This document shows, one piece after another, positions 22,801-29,831 of a stretch of DNA of 41,221 bases (the first letter of the stretch is position 1; every line of letters starts with the position of its first letter). The stretch lies in IMG/VR virus record IMGVR_UViG_3300046533_001474, positions 1 to 41,221 of that record; one strand, written 5' to 3'. Made by a program: the position numbers and the translations under genes. Origin of the DNA: a virus. The notes beneath the pieces are model-generated. The model made no database searches. It was not told where the DNA came from and saw nothing but the letters and a program-made list of their open reading frames with translations.

Positions 22801-23035
22801 ATGCTTCGTGGTCGCGGCCGAGGTGCAGCTCGTGGCTGATGACCTGGCCATCGGCGCCGACCCTCATGCCTTTCAGCTCGTTCAGCTTCGCGAGCACCGC
22901 GGGGGTGCCGTCGGTCGAGCCGGTGTCGTAGACGAACACGCCGTCGACGAACGGGCGGATGCTCTCGAGACACCGTTCGATCGTTTTCGCGCTGTCCTTC
23001 ACGATCAGACACGCCGCGATCCTGGGAGGGTTCAT
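19826..23035 (-). CDS. Multi-domain glycosyltransferase/methyltransferase (GT2-TPR-MTase-GT4)
   Basis: 1069 aa. The ATG at 23035 has AAGGAG nine bases upstream and is preferred over a GTG 18 bases earlier. Residues 4-235 are a family 2 glycosyltransferase (CLIVKDSAKTIERCLESI, DTGSTDGT at 37-44, LWLDDDDEL near 127). Residues 245-410 are TPR-like helices. Residues about 500-670 are a class I SAM methyltransferase (VLDLGAND at 525, LLFEVLEHVPD near 598). Residues 694-1050 are a family 4-type glycosyltransferase (GGLGGSETAL near 714, YPTAFLETSCIVAMEARAAG near 955). The gene lies between major capsid and tail genes, so the natural target is a virion protein. Target and sugar are not known. Confidence 0.85.
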   Translation of the reverse strand: MNPPRIAACLIVKDSAKTIERCLESIRPFVDGVFVYDTGSTDGTPAVLAKLNELKGMRVGADGQVISHELHLGRDHEASVAADAEKGIQFVPLAPIVVEQGEWRNDFAWAREQSFAMPDATYDFVLWLDDDDELVGGQWLRMLAGQAHPSVDGFIFQYDYARDETGATVCVLWRERLLRRSAGYVWREPIHEVLIPPEGHQPQLVQVSPEQVRYVHRRDLVPDRYEPDRNLKILHAKADSLAAEGKPIDPRTLAYLGTEYMAKGDWARAADYLDQYIQHPDAAWSDERAQVHHKLATCLRALGNHKAGIHIELESVKERAKWAENYVGLAQAYGAIGDWDSAAWYAELALKAKMPISPLILNPLEFTVIPLLVLAEARANLGDGTGSRAAIAQALQVAPLNGMVRAHGERLDGMLAENELVAKVLELREVLVRHDENMKAHELMGAVPYIIAERPEIVKARADQKLMVDHALHPEEYRRWYADEPKESTVSDDIVAKVGEYIPRAARVLELCQEFEEREGRKPRVLDLGANDMWLACYLWVNAQVVCDGIELNSQSIEKGRARIQKFEAPGRYVQGDLHDAKSLLGNGHGPAVYDLVLLFEVLEHVPDMNRTLDVLESLCGPDGLVCISTPNGAFERGQIDRWASVELKGHLRAIPIHELSQMIMARGSLETLELQHDDHVAFVAYKPTPRKGKVTFYAGASWEPWSPRSVNDGGLGGSETALIHLSIQMAQDGYQVTVYSGAEPGIAGGVLFRPHTAWDPTDDCDLLIVSRIPHVVDNPVRAKATALWCHDNQYDGLLTEERAQKFTHIVCLSDWQRSRFEARYPYAAEKLRVIRNGISLTALGEPRFPDQARPFAERAPRCVYSSSADRGLDVMLTVWPEIRARVPDAELHVFYGFDVFDRVAQANPQLHAFKQAILARVDELGGEDGGVHLRGRVGQKQLADEMQQARVLSYPTAFLETSCIVAMEARAAGLPIVTSDLGALHETVGEHGLLITWGNDETEQTNQTPDYQEAFVAKVTAMLLDEKQWGRWHRKAIQGVDGITWESRLPEWTALVPAADPIREAVPA

Positions 23036-23071
23036 GCTGGCGGGCTCCTTCACTGGTTTGAGGTTGGGGTT

Positions 23072-23107
23072 GGGGCGGGCGCACCCTGGGAGAGCAGCAC
23101 CCGCCCC
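23072..23107 (-). terminator. Strong GC hairpin upstream of the glycosyltransferase gene
   Basis: GGGGCGGGTGC and GCGCCCGCCCC pair over 11 bases (one G-T pair) with a 14-base loop, in the 194-base gap between the 107-aa head gene and the glycosyltransferase. No T-run follows. It could reduce read-through into the glycosyltransferase or stabilise the transcript. The rest of the gap shows no gene. Confidence 0.45.
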
Positions 23108-23229
23108 TTCTGCGGCGAGCAGACCTTGCGAGGGCTGGACGGTCAGCGGGGGCCAGCCGTTGGCCGGGAGCCCGCCAGGGAACGACCGCGAGCGGAACCC
23201 CGCCGACCCTCCAGCCCCCGGGCTAGTAG

Positions 23230-23553
23230 CTACTGGTCGGCGAGGTGCGCCCGCCGCTTCGCCACCGCGGCGAGAACCGTCTCCCTGGGCGACTCCTGCG
23301 CCCCCTCGGCACGCTCGAACGCGTCGAGTTCGGCGTCGGTCTCGGCCTGGTTGATACGGGCGGTCACCTGCCGGACGTTCCCGTCGACGAGGCCACCCGG
23401 CTCGGCACCAGCGTCGTCGGGGGGCGGCGTGATCGTGAACCGCTCCCCCGACACCGCACCGATCCTCGCCGCCTCATCCCGCGCGAACGACAAGCTCACG
23501 TCGTGATGGACACGGCGGCCATCCTCACCGATCAGATCGAACTGCTGCACCAT
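23230..23553 (-). CDS. Small head protein downstream of capsid
   Basis: 107 aa from ATG 23553, with AGGGGG nine bases upstream. It has QQFDLIGEDGRRVHHDVSL, FTITPPPDDAG and a helical C-terminus (RQVTARINQAETDAELDAFE). In head operons the gene after the capsid often encodes a connector or a small structural protein. No specific family recognised. Confidence 0.65.
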   Translation of the reverse strand: MVQQFDLIGEDGRRVHHDVSLSFARDEAARIGAVSGERFTITPPPDDAGAEPGGLVDGNVRQVTARINQAETDAELDAFERAEGAQESPRETVLAAVAKRRAHLADQ

Positions 23554-23567
23554 GATGGCCCCCTGGT

Positions 23568-24533
23568 CTAGGTGAGGCAGTTGTTGATCTCGTAGCCGGC
23601 CGACGTCGCGACGACCTTCTCCGCGATCGTCATCCCGGTCGCGTACCAATCGAGCCGCTTCTTGTCGTCCCTGGCGGTGCGGGTCGAGAGAGGCTCCGCC
23701 TGCATCGTGTACGCCACCGACGGCGTCTCCAGCGCCGGTCCCGGCGACACGTACAGGACCCGGACCTGCTCGTCCCAGATGTCCGAGTACGAGGCGGTCT
23801 GGCCCTCGACGGCGGTGTTCTTGATGACACCGGGGATCAGGACACGCATCCCCCACAGGTAGCCGGGGAGGAGCGGGTACTGCTCGAACAGCGGCTGCGC
23901 GTCCACCGAGCCGCGGGTGTACTCCTGGAGCGTCGAGAAGAACCCGGTCTTGTGGAGGCCCTCGACGACGCCGGCGGGGATCACGATCGTGTTCGGGCGC
24001 ATCCCGATCGCCTGCCGGATCCCGGTGATGCCGAGGACGACATCAGTGATCACCGTCTTGTACGTGGTGTTCGTGGCGTCGTCCCACTTCGTCGCGGCGT
24101 CGGCGCCCAATGCGAGCTTGCCGCCGTTCGTCGTCTTCCGCAGCAGGGTCGCGACGCGCTGCTCCCGCTTGAGGAGGAGCCGCCCGAGGGTGCCCTGCTG
24201 TTTGTTCGTTTCGAGGCGGAGCTGGTCGTCGGCGTTCTGCCGCTCACGGTCCGACACGTCCCACGCGAGCTCGCGTCGCTGGCACCGGTACGTGTCGGTC
24301 GTGGATCCGAACTCGATCGAGCGCGGCTCGGTGCGGTCGGGGACGAGGTCGTCCACGTCGGTCGCGTAGAAGTCGCCCTGGGTGAAGACCGGGAAGATGT
24401 CGCTCTCGTGCTTCACCGGCAGTCGCGGGCACACCTCGTCGGCGATGAACCCCGCCTCGAGCGGCCGGTACAGAACGGCCAGGTTCGAGAGGAGCTGATC
24501 GACGTGGACGTTCCCAACGGTCTGTCCAGGCAT
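23568..24533 (-). CDS. Major capsid protein
   Basis: 321 aa, ATG at 24533 with AAAGGAC upstream. It contains VDQLLSNLAVLYRPLEAGFI, LAWDVSDRERQNAD, RPNTIVIPAGVVEGLHKTGF and WGMRVLIPGVI, a pattern of the HK97-fold capsid proteins found with Mu-type portal and protease genes. Position after protease/scaffold and decoration genes fits. Self-assembles into the procapsid shell. Confidence 0.87.
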   Translation of the reverse strand: MPGQTVGNVHVDQLLSNLAVLYRPLEAGFIADEVCPRLPVKHESDIFPVFTQGDFYATDVDDLVPDRTEPRSIEFGSTTDTYRCQRRELAWDVSDRERQNADDQLRLETNKQQGTLGRLLLKREQRVATLLRKTTNGGKLALGADAATKWDDATNTTYKTVITDVVLGITGIRQAIGMRPNTIVIPAGVVEGLHKTGFFSTLQEYTRGSVDAQPLFEQYPLLPGYLWGMRVLIPGVIKNTAVEGQTASYSDIWDEQVRVLYVSPGPALETPSVAYTMQAEPLSTRTARDDKKRLDWYATGMTIAEKVVATSAGYEINNCLT

Positions 24534-24600
24534 GGGACGTCCTTTCGTTCACGATGAGAGGCGGGCTCGCAGGGGTACAGCGAGGGTGGAGCGGGTGGGG

Positions 24601-25026
24601 CTAGATGACCTCGGTCGGCCGGATGAGCACCGGGAAGTAGTCGCCGGCCGCGGCGTTCTTCAGGGCCACGCCGACGCTGAACCGGAGCCCGTTGGCGCCG
24701 ATCGCGGAGCCCAGGGCGGTGGACAGCCCCGAGGGGAGCACCGGGATCAGGATCCCGTTCACGCAGCCGACGCCGACGAGCGCGAACGCGCCCAGCGACG
24801 CGCCGGCGATGCCCTTGACGACCTGGTCGACCTGGATGCTGATCGGGTCCCCGGGCGACGCGCCGGTGGCGGTCGTGAACCCGATCGGGTAGTCGTTGAG
24901 GGAGCCCGCCCGGTAGACGGTCTCCGAGAGCGCGGATCCGGGCGGCACGCCGGTCACCGGCACGTACTGGCTGATCGCCGACGCCGCGACGGCCGGGATG
25001 CGGAAGCCCTCCTGGTTGTGAGCCAT
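24601..25026 (-). CDS. Head decoration protein (DUF2190-like)
   Basis: 141 aa, ATG at 25026 with AAGGAG nine bases upstream. It has YVPVTGVPPGSALSETVYRA, a Gly/Ala-rich middle (GDPISIQVDQVVKGIAGASLG) and ALKNAAAGDYFPVLIRP. The short Gly-rich beta pattern (V..G....G..V.......A..G....V...) between scaffold and capsid is that of DUF2190-type capsid-decorating proteins. Confidence 0.7.
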   Translation of the reverse strand: MAHNQEGFRIPAVAASAISQYVPVTGVPPGSALSETVYRAGSLNDYPIGFTTATGASPGDPISIQVDQVVKGIAGASLGAFALVGVGCVNGILIPVLPSGLSTALGSAIGANGLRFSVGVALKNAAAGDYFPVLIRPTEVI

Positions 25027-25081
25027 GAGTGTGGTCTCCTTCAGGTGGTGAAGATGGCGGGCTCTCGGGGTGCTGCGGGTG

Positions 25082-25636
25082 CTATGCGGCGGCGAGCTCG
25101 CGGCGCGCCTGGGCGGCGGCCGCGAGGTACTCGTCGGTGGTCGGCGTCTTGGTGCCGTCGTCGTCGAGGATCTTCTGGGTGCGGGCGGCGACGCGGGCGC
25201 TTTCCTCGTCGACGGGGACAGCGACACCGCCGATCCTGACCTCCGTCGCGGTGACGGGATCGTCGCCGGGTCCCGTTCCGCCGCTGCCGATCTCCTTCAG
25301 CGACCGCTTCGGCATCTTCTCGAGGAGCGCCGCGGTGCCGGTGTAGTTCTCCTTCGCCATCGCCTTGAACTCGTCGGCGACGACCGGGTCGATCTTCCCG
25401 TCCGCGACGGCGGCCTTGACGAGCGTGTCGACCTTCATCTCGTCGAGCTCGAGCTTCGCAGCCCTGCCCTCGGCGGCGTGCGCGCGGAGCTCGGTGAGGT
25501 CGTCGGCCTTCACAACGACCGCGTCCTCCGCGGGCTGGGTGTCCTTCAGCTTCGCGATGGCCGCGGTGACCGTCGCCTGATCGGCGTCCTCGGCGAGACC
25601 TAGCTCGACCGCGACCGCCTTGAGCTCATCGCTCAT
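25082..25636 (-). CDS. Probable internal-start scaffold protein
   Basis: 184 aa from the ATG at 25636 (codon 257 of the fusion) with AAGGAG six bases upstream (AAGGAGAAGACC before ATG). The site is strong and the downstream domain is exactly the scaffold part, as in the Lambda C/Nu3 arrangement. Ribosome profiling or start-codon mutants would test it. Confidence 0.6.
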   Translation of the reverse strand: MSDELKAVAVELGLAEDADQATVTAAIAKLKDTQPAEDAVVVKADDLTELRAHAAEGRAAKLELDEMKVDTLVKAAVADGKIDPVVADEFKAMAKENYTGTAALLEKMPKRSLKEIGSGGTGPGDDPVTATEVRIGGVAVPVDEESARVAARTQKILDDDGTKTPTTDEYLAAAAQARRELAAA

Positions 25637-26404
25637 GGTCTTCTCCTTCTTCGGGCCGGCCGCGCCGGCGTTGACCTTCGCTCGAGCCTCCGCCGCGGCG
25701 GCGACCCATTGCTGTTCGGCGGGCTTCCACTCCGACATCGGAGCCAGCTCGGCTTCCCCGTCCACGATCGTGAACGGGATGACGTAGGCGTCGTCGCCGT
25801 TCTCCTGCACCAGGCAGACGCCGTCGCCGACGTCGAGGACGCACCACGCCCACGTGCCCGGCGGGTTCAGCGCCTCGCTGATCTCGCACATCCGCTGCTG
25901 GTAGCCCATCGAGGCGTCCCAGAGCAGATCGGCGGCCGTCACGGCCGCGAGCTCCTTGAAAAAAGGCCGGTTCGTCAATGTCGCGGCGACGATCGCCTTC
26001 GCCTTGGTCATCAGCCCGGTCTTCGCGTCCTTCGACTGGAACGTGTACTCGGGGCTGATCTTGCGGAACTCGCCGTCGGCGATCTCCTGGCGGGCCCGGG
26101 GCGTCCACTGCACCTCGGCCATGAGGCGGGGCCCGTCGCCGTTGTCTCTGACCTCGGCCTGACCGGTGAACCATCCTGCGGCGCGGGTGCCGCCGTCGGC
26201 GTGGTCGTAGTCGACCTGGATCGACTCCGCGGGGCTGTCACGGATCGACTGCGCGTAGGTTTCGAGGTCTGCTTCGGTGACGGTGAAGTAGTAGGGGCCG
26301 TTCCTAGCCTTGTCCGCGGTGGGCATCACTTCGATCCAGGAGCGGCCGTCCTCGTCGATCTGGTCGGCGGCGAGGACGGTCTGCGTGCGGAGCCTGATAT
26401 CCAT
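25082..26404 (-). CDS. Capsid maturation protease/scaffold fusion (Mu gpI-like)
   Basis: 440 aa, ATG at 26404 with AAGGAG six bases upstream. Residues 1-160 are Mu-I-like protease (IQVDYDHADGGTRAAGWFTG near 62, EFRKISPEYTF near 112-122). A middle part (about 175-225) follows, then a helical scaffold from 257 to the end (ELGLAEDADQATVTAAIAKL, MKVDTLVKAAVADGKIDPVV). Such proteins cleave themselves and other head proteins during maturation. An internal in-frame start may also yield the scaffold alone (see separate entry). Confidence 0.85.
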   Translation of the reverse strand: MDIRLRTQTVLAADQIDEDGRSWIEVMPTADKARNGPYYFTVTEADLETYAQSIRDSPAESIQVDYDHADGGTRAAGWFTGQAEVRDNGDGPRLMAEVQWTPRARQEIADGEFRKISPEYTFQSKDAKTGLMTKAKAIVAATLTNRPFFKELAAVTAADLLWDASMGYQQRMCEISEALNPPGTWAWCVLDVGDGVCLVQENGDDAYVIPFTIVDGEAELAPMSEWKPAEQQWVAAAAEARAKVNAGAAGPKKEKTMSDELKAVAVELGLAEDADQATVTAAIAKLKDTQPAEDAVVVKADDLTELRAHAAEGRAAKLELDEMKVDTLVKAAVADGKIDPVVADEFKAMAKENYTGTAALLEKMPKRSLKEIGSGGTGPGDDPVTATEVRIGGVAVPVDEESARVAARTQKILDDDGTKTPTTDEYLAAAAQARRELAAA

Positions 26405-26420
26405 GCTGATCTCCTTCTTG

Positions 26421-27197
26421 TCAGGCTGCTTCGGAGAGCTCGACGTGTGCGGGCTCCTCGCCGAACACCATGATTCCGCGGCACCGTCCGCCGCCGAGGC
26501 AGTCCGCCGGCGGCAGGAGCGCGTAATACGCGTCGGAGCCGACCTCTGCGATCGTCCCGTGCAACCGGATGCAGGGGTCGCAGCAGTCCTTATCGAGTTG
26601 CTCCGAGCGGAGCGCGAACTCGGGCGGCGTCGCGAACGAGAGGGCGCCGGCGGTGCGTCCGAGGTTCAGGGTTTCGCCGACGAGGTCGAGGATCTGGTTG
26701 TGGAGAACCCGGACTCCCTCCTTCGCGATCGCGGCGGTCGCGAGGATCGCGTCCTGGCCGCGCTGCCGGACGGCTTCGGCTGCTGCGGCGCGCGCGACGG
26801 CGTCGGCGGCGTCCTGGGCGCGGCGTCGGATCAGGGCGCGGATCGCGTCGAGACCACCAGCGGCCACATGCCCATGCTGGCCCGCGTCGGTGACCCTGGC
26901 GAGCGCGATGTTGGTTTCCCGGATCCGGGTGATCTCGGCGCGCGCATGCTTGTATCCGAACGTCATGGTGAGGCCGAGGGATTCGCGGACCCGGCGGGCG
27001 AGGTCGTCCTGGACCGTGAGCGGGATCGAATGTGCGGTGGCGAGCTGGTAGGCGAGGCGCTTCACCGCGGGGAGCGCGTGGCGTTCGGTGATCTGGCGGC
27101 GCTGCACGATCTCCTGGTCATGGCCGAGATAGTCGACGTTCCGCTCCGCCACGGTCAACGGGTGGCGCGGCGTGAACTCGCCGTCAATGACCGGCAC
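26421..27197 (-). CDS. MuF-like minor head protein
   Basis: 258 aa, GTG at 27197, overlapping the preceding small gene by 14 bases. Helical body with repeated Arg/Ala-rich helices (RRVRESLGLTMTFGYKHAR, LIRRRAQDAADAVARAAAAE). The C-terminal part has CCDPCIRLHG near residue 205 and DCLGGGRCRG near 232, a four-Cys set as seen in Mu gpF/SPP1 gp7-type minor head proteins. It may stabilise the portal and enter the capsid. Confidence 0.75.
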   Translation of the reverse strand: MPVIDGEFTPRHPLTVAERNVDYLGHDQEIVQRRQITERHALPAVKRLAYQLATAHSIPLTVQDDLARRVRESLGLTMTFGYKHARAEITRIRETNIALARVTDAGQHGHVAAGGLDAIRALIRRRAQDAADAVARAAAAEAVRQRGQDAILATAAIAKEGVRVLHNQILDLVGETLNLGRTAGALSFATPPEFALRSEQLDKDCCDPCIRLHGTIAEVGSDAYYALLPPADCLGGGRCRGIMVFGEEPAHVELSEAA

Positions 27198-27348
27198 GGC
27201 GCTTCTCCGCCTCGCGCTTCCGGGTCGCGGCCCACACGGTGTAATCGGCGGTGCGCCGCGCCCGTGCCGGTGTCTGTGCCATCACGAAGAAATCCTCGGG
27301 GGTCCCGCCGTGCGGCCGCCAGGTGAACTCGAACACTTTCCAGCGCAC
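27184..27348 (-). CDS. 54-aa basic protein between head genes
   Basis: GTG at 27348 overlaps the upstream TAG by one base (TAGTG). It begins MRWKVFEFTWRPHGGTPEDF and ends with a charged Arg/Lys tail (RKREAEKRRAGH). Too short for a family call; composition and overlaps suggest a real gene. Confidence 0.6.
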   Translation of the reverse strand: MRWKVFEFTWRPHGGTPEDFFVMAQTPARARRTADYTVWAATRKREAEKRRAGH

Positions 27349-27680
27349 TAGAGGATCCCGCTCGACGCGACGCGGAACGACCACTCGACCGCAGCCTCTA
27401 CCAGGCCGGTCGCGACCCCCGCGTACGTCCAGTCGCCGGCGGCGGACGCGACCCTGGGGATCTGGTGGTCGTGGAAGTACGCGCCGACACCCGAGCGGAC
27501 GACCGAGCCCGTCCCGTACGGGTATGAGCTGACGGCGCCCCACGGGTCCCTGATCTCGAAGTACGCGAGCGACGGGTCGGCGGGGGTGACGAGGTCGGTG
27601 CCGCAGAAGGTGGCGCGCATCGTGATCATCTGGCCGGGCCAGTAGATCTCGACGTAGGCGGGGGAGGGCTGACCGGGCAT
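27348..27680 (-). CDS. Head-region protein with Ig-like beta pattern
   Basis: 110 aa, ATG at 27680 with AGGAGG five bases upstream. It has MRATFCGTDLVTPADPSLAY, FEIRDPWGAV and a final AGDWTYAGVATGLVEAAVEW. The order (W/F-x-R-D-P, G-T-G, A-G-x-W) is that of small Ig-like domains that occur in phage head-tail regions. Possibly a capsid or connector decoration. Confidence 0.65.
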   Translation of the reverse strand: MPGQPSPAYVEIYWPGQMITMRATFCGTDLVTPADPSLAYFEIRDPWGAVSSYPYGTGSVVRSGVGAYFHDHQIPRVASAAGDWTYAGVATGLVEAAVEWSFRVASSGIL

Positions 27681-27689
27681 CCGCGCCTC

Positions 27690-29387
27690 CTACAGATCGT
27701 CGTCGACGCCTGGCTTACTCGACCGCCTGTCGGAGATGCGCAGCCGGAACGTGGCCTGGTCACCGAGAGCCCCACCGGCCGTCTCGACGCTCGCGAGTTT
27801 CACACCGAACCGTTTCAGGTCAGCGATCGTCAATCCGAACGTGGCCATGTCGGAGATGAACACCCGGCCCGGCGCTCCCGGTAGGGCGGGCTGGATCGTG
27901 CCGACGATCAGCAGCGGCGACCCCGCCGCGCCACCCGTGACGACGCCGATGACGTGGAGCCCCGAGGTCAGCCGCGGCACTCCGAGCGCCTGCCCCGAAC
28001 CCGCGCCGACGAGCCTCGCGACGTGCAGCAATCGCGGCCGGCCGAGCTGCTCACCGCCCACGACACCCACCGGGAACATGAGCGCCCTGACCGTCACCAC
28101 ACCAGGCTGCGACGCCGAAGCGACGCCGATCAGTCGGAGCGTCGAGAACAATCTTGGCAGACCCTCGGCTTCGCCTGACGCGACACCGACAACACCGACC
28201 CTGACCTTCAGCAGCGGCATGCCCTCGGCCTCACCCGACGCCACCGACCGCGCCCGGAAGAACGGCAGGAGCTTCGGTAGCCCCAGAGCCTCCGAGGAGG
28301 CGGCGCCGATCCCGAGGATCGTCTGCCGCAACGCCAGGAGCGGCACGCCGACGGCTTCGCCGCTCAGGACACCGTTCAGGGCCACGATGATCGCCGACGG
28401 GAGCTGCCCTGCGTAGACGAGGGGCCTCCCCACTGCTTCGGCGGAAGCGACGCCGATCAGCAGGATCGTCTGTCTCAATCGTAGGAGCGGGACGCCGACT
28501 GCTTCAGCGGACGCGACGCCGATCAGCCGCGGGAGAGGCGACAGCTTCGGCAGCCCGACGGCGGACGCTGTGGCGGCGCCTATCGCGCGGAAGAACGGGA
28601 GCATCTTCGGCAGCCCGACCGCCTCGCTCGAGGCGACGCCGATCAGTCTGTCCTTCACGAAGGGTTGAGGAAGGCCGGCGGCCGAGCCTGTCGCGACGCC
28701 GTTCGGCACCACGGTGATCGACGAGCTCGCCCCCGACGCGTCGAGCTCGACCGCTCCCGCCTGCCAGCGGCCCGCGAGGGTGCTACCCCAGGTGATCGTC
28801 GTCCCGGTGAACCCGCTGTCGCGGGTGACGTACTCGCCGCCGATCGTCGGGGTCGCGTAGCCGGTGTCGTCGAACTCCGTCCAGCTCGTCGGCGGCGTCA
28901 TCCCGGCCGCGCCCACAAGGTCGGTGACGCCAGCGATGGTCGGGTTCCCCGTGTTCACGCTCGCCCCGAGCGTCACGAACGGGGTGGTGGCGTTGCCGCC
29001 GTTCGTGGCCTTGTCAACACTGGCCGACTGGAGGATCGCGGTCAGGCCCGTCTTGGTCATCCCCGAGACGCCGACGACCTGGATGATGCACCCCGTCGGG
29101 GTTGACGACGCGCCCGTGCTCGCCGTCACCGTCATCGAGCTGGCGGCGGCGAGCGCGTTCGCGACGAAGAACGCGATGATGGTGGCCCCGTTATCCGACG
29201 GGCGCGCAAAGATCCGGGTGAACCCGAGACTCTGCGAGTCGGTCATCGTCGGGTTCCCCGCGACCGTCGCGGAGTGGTGGACGATCGCGATGAGCAGCTC
29301 GTTCGCGGCGGGGGTGAACGCGCCGCTCGCATACGACGTCGCGTTCGCCGTGCTCGCCGTCGAGATGCGGTGCGTCGTGGTAGCCAC
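27690..29387 (-). CDS. Structural protein with thirteen ~20-residue repeats
   Basis: 565 aa, GTG at 29387 with GGGGAGG upstream. Residues 1-225 are a beta-rich domain (FTPAANELLIAIVHHSA, TIIAFFVANALA, TEFDDTGYATPTIGGEYVTR). Residues 229-500 hold 13 units with pattern IG[VA]AS[SA/G]EA-x-G-[LV]-P, most exactly 20 residues apart; related SAEAFG-type repeats occur in phage structural proteins. A C-terminal segment (GRVFISDMATFGLTIADLKR and on) follows. It sits between portal-side genes and MuF, an unusual place for a fibre-like protein. It could be an elongated capsid-attached fibre. Confidence 0.75.
   Translation of the reverse strand: MATTTHRISTASTANATSYASGAFTPAANELLIAIVHHSATVAGNPTMTDSQSLGFTRIFARPSDNGATIIAFFVANALAAASSMTVTASTGASSTPTGCIIQVVGVSGMTKTGLTAILQSASVDKATNGGNATTPFVTLGASVNTGNPTIAGVTDLVGAAGMTPPTSWTEFDDTGYATPTIGGEYVTRDSGFTGTTITWGSTLAGRWQAGAVELDASGASSSITVVPNGVATGSAAGLPQPFVKDRLIGVASSEAVGLPKMLPFFRAIGAATASAVGLPKLSPLPRLIGVASAEAVGVPLLRLRQTILLIGVASAEAVGRPLVYAGQLPSAIIVALNGVLSGEAVGVPLLALRQTILGIGAASSEALGLPKLLPFFRARSVASGEAEGMPLLKVRVGVVGVASGEAEGLPRLFSTLRLIGVASASQPGVVTVRALMFPVGVVGGEQLGRPRLLHVARLVGAGSGQALGVPRLTSGLHVIGVVTGGAAGSPLLIVGTIQPALPGAPGRVFISDMATFGLTIADLKRFGVKLASVETAGGALGDQATFRLRISDRRSSKPGVDDDL
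27888..28703 (-). repeat. Coding repeats of about 60 bp (20 residues), 13 units
   Basis: Units start near residues 229, 249, 269, 289, 311, 338, 360, 380, 400, 420, 440, 460 and 480. Most are exactly 60 bp apart and three are longer by 2-7 codons. Conserved core is G-V-A-S-x-E-A-x-G-x-P, with alternating hydrophobic residues between. The last four units have drifted most. Confidence 0.85.
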
Positions 29388-29399
29388 GACCGCCCTCCC

Positions 29400-29801
29400 C
29401 TACGGGGTTATGAGGATGAGCTGCGGGTCGGTGAACGCGCCCGTGTTGAGCATCGTGGTCACCGTCTGGCAGGTGCCGGCCGGTGCCGAGGCCAGGAAGT
29501 TGAACGTCCACGTCTCCGCGCGACCGTGCGAACGGATCGACCAGCCGACCTGGGCATACGGCCCCGCGAAGGCAGCGACCGGCGTCAGCCCGGCGAGCTC
29601 GTCACACGAGGCCGCGGTGAAGCTCGGGTACTCCCAGATCACGGGGTAGATCGGATTCTTGATCGTCCCCGCGAACCCGTATGCGACGCCCGAAACCTGC
29701 CCCGCCGGGGCGACGAGGTACGTCGACGGTGCGGCCTGCGCCGCCGCGACCACGATGAGAGCGAACGCGGCGAGCACGGCGACTGCGAGGGTGCATTTCA
29801 T
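29400..29801 (-). CDS. Small secreted protein inside the head operon
   Basis: 133 aa, ATG with GGAGG just upstream (GGAGGAAGC before ATG). A signal peptide (MKCTLAVAVLAAFALIVVAA, cleaved after AQA) is followed by a small domain with two Cys (ASCDELAGL and GTCQTV), which may form a disulfide. In a phage, an exported protein expressed with head genes is unexpected. Possibly a superinfection-blocking or host-surface factor. Confidence 0.7.
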   Translation of the reverse strand: MKCTLAVAVLAAFALIVVAAAQAAPSTYLVAPAGQVSGVAYGFAGTIKNPIYPVIWEYPSFTAASCDELAGLTPVAAFAGPYAQVGWSIRSHGRAETWTFNFLASAPAGTCQTVTTMLNTGAFTDPQLILITP

Positions 29802-29831
29802 GCTTCCTCCAGAGGGGTCGGGGCGCGCGGG

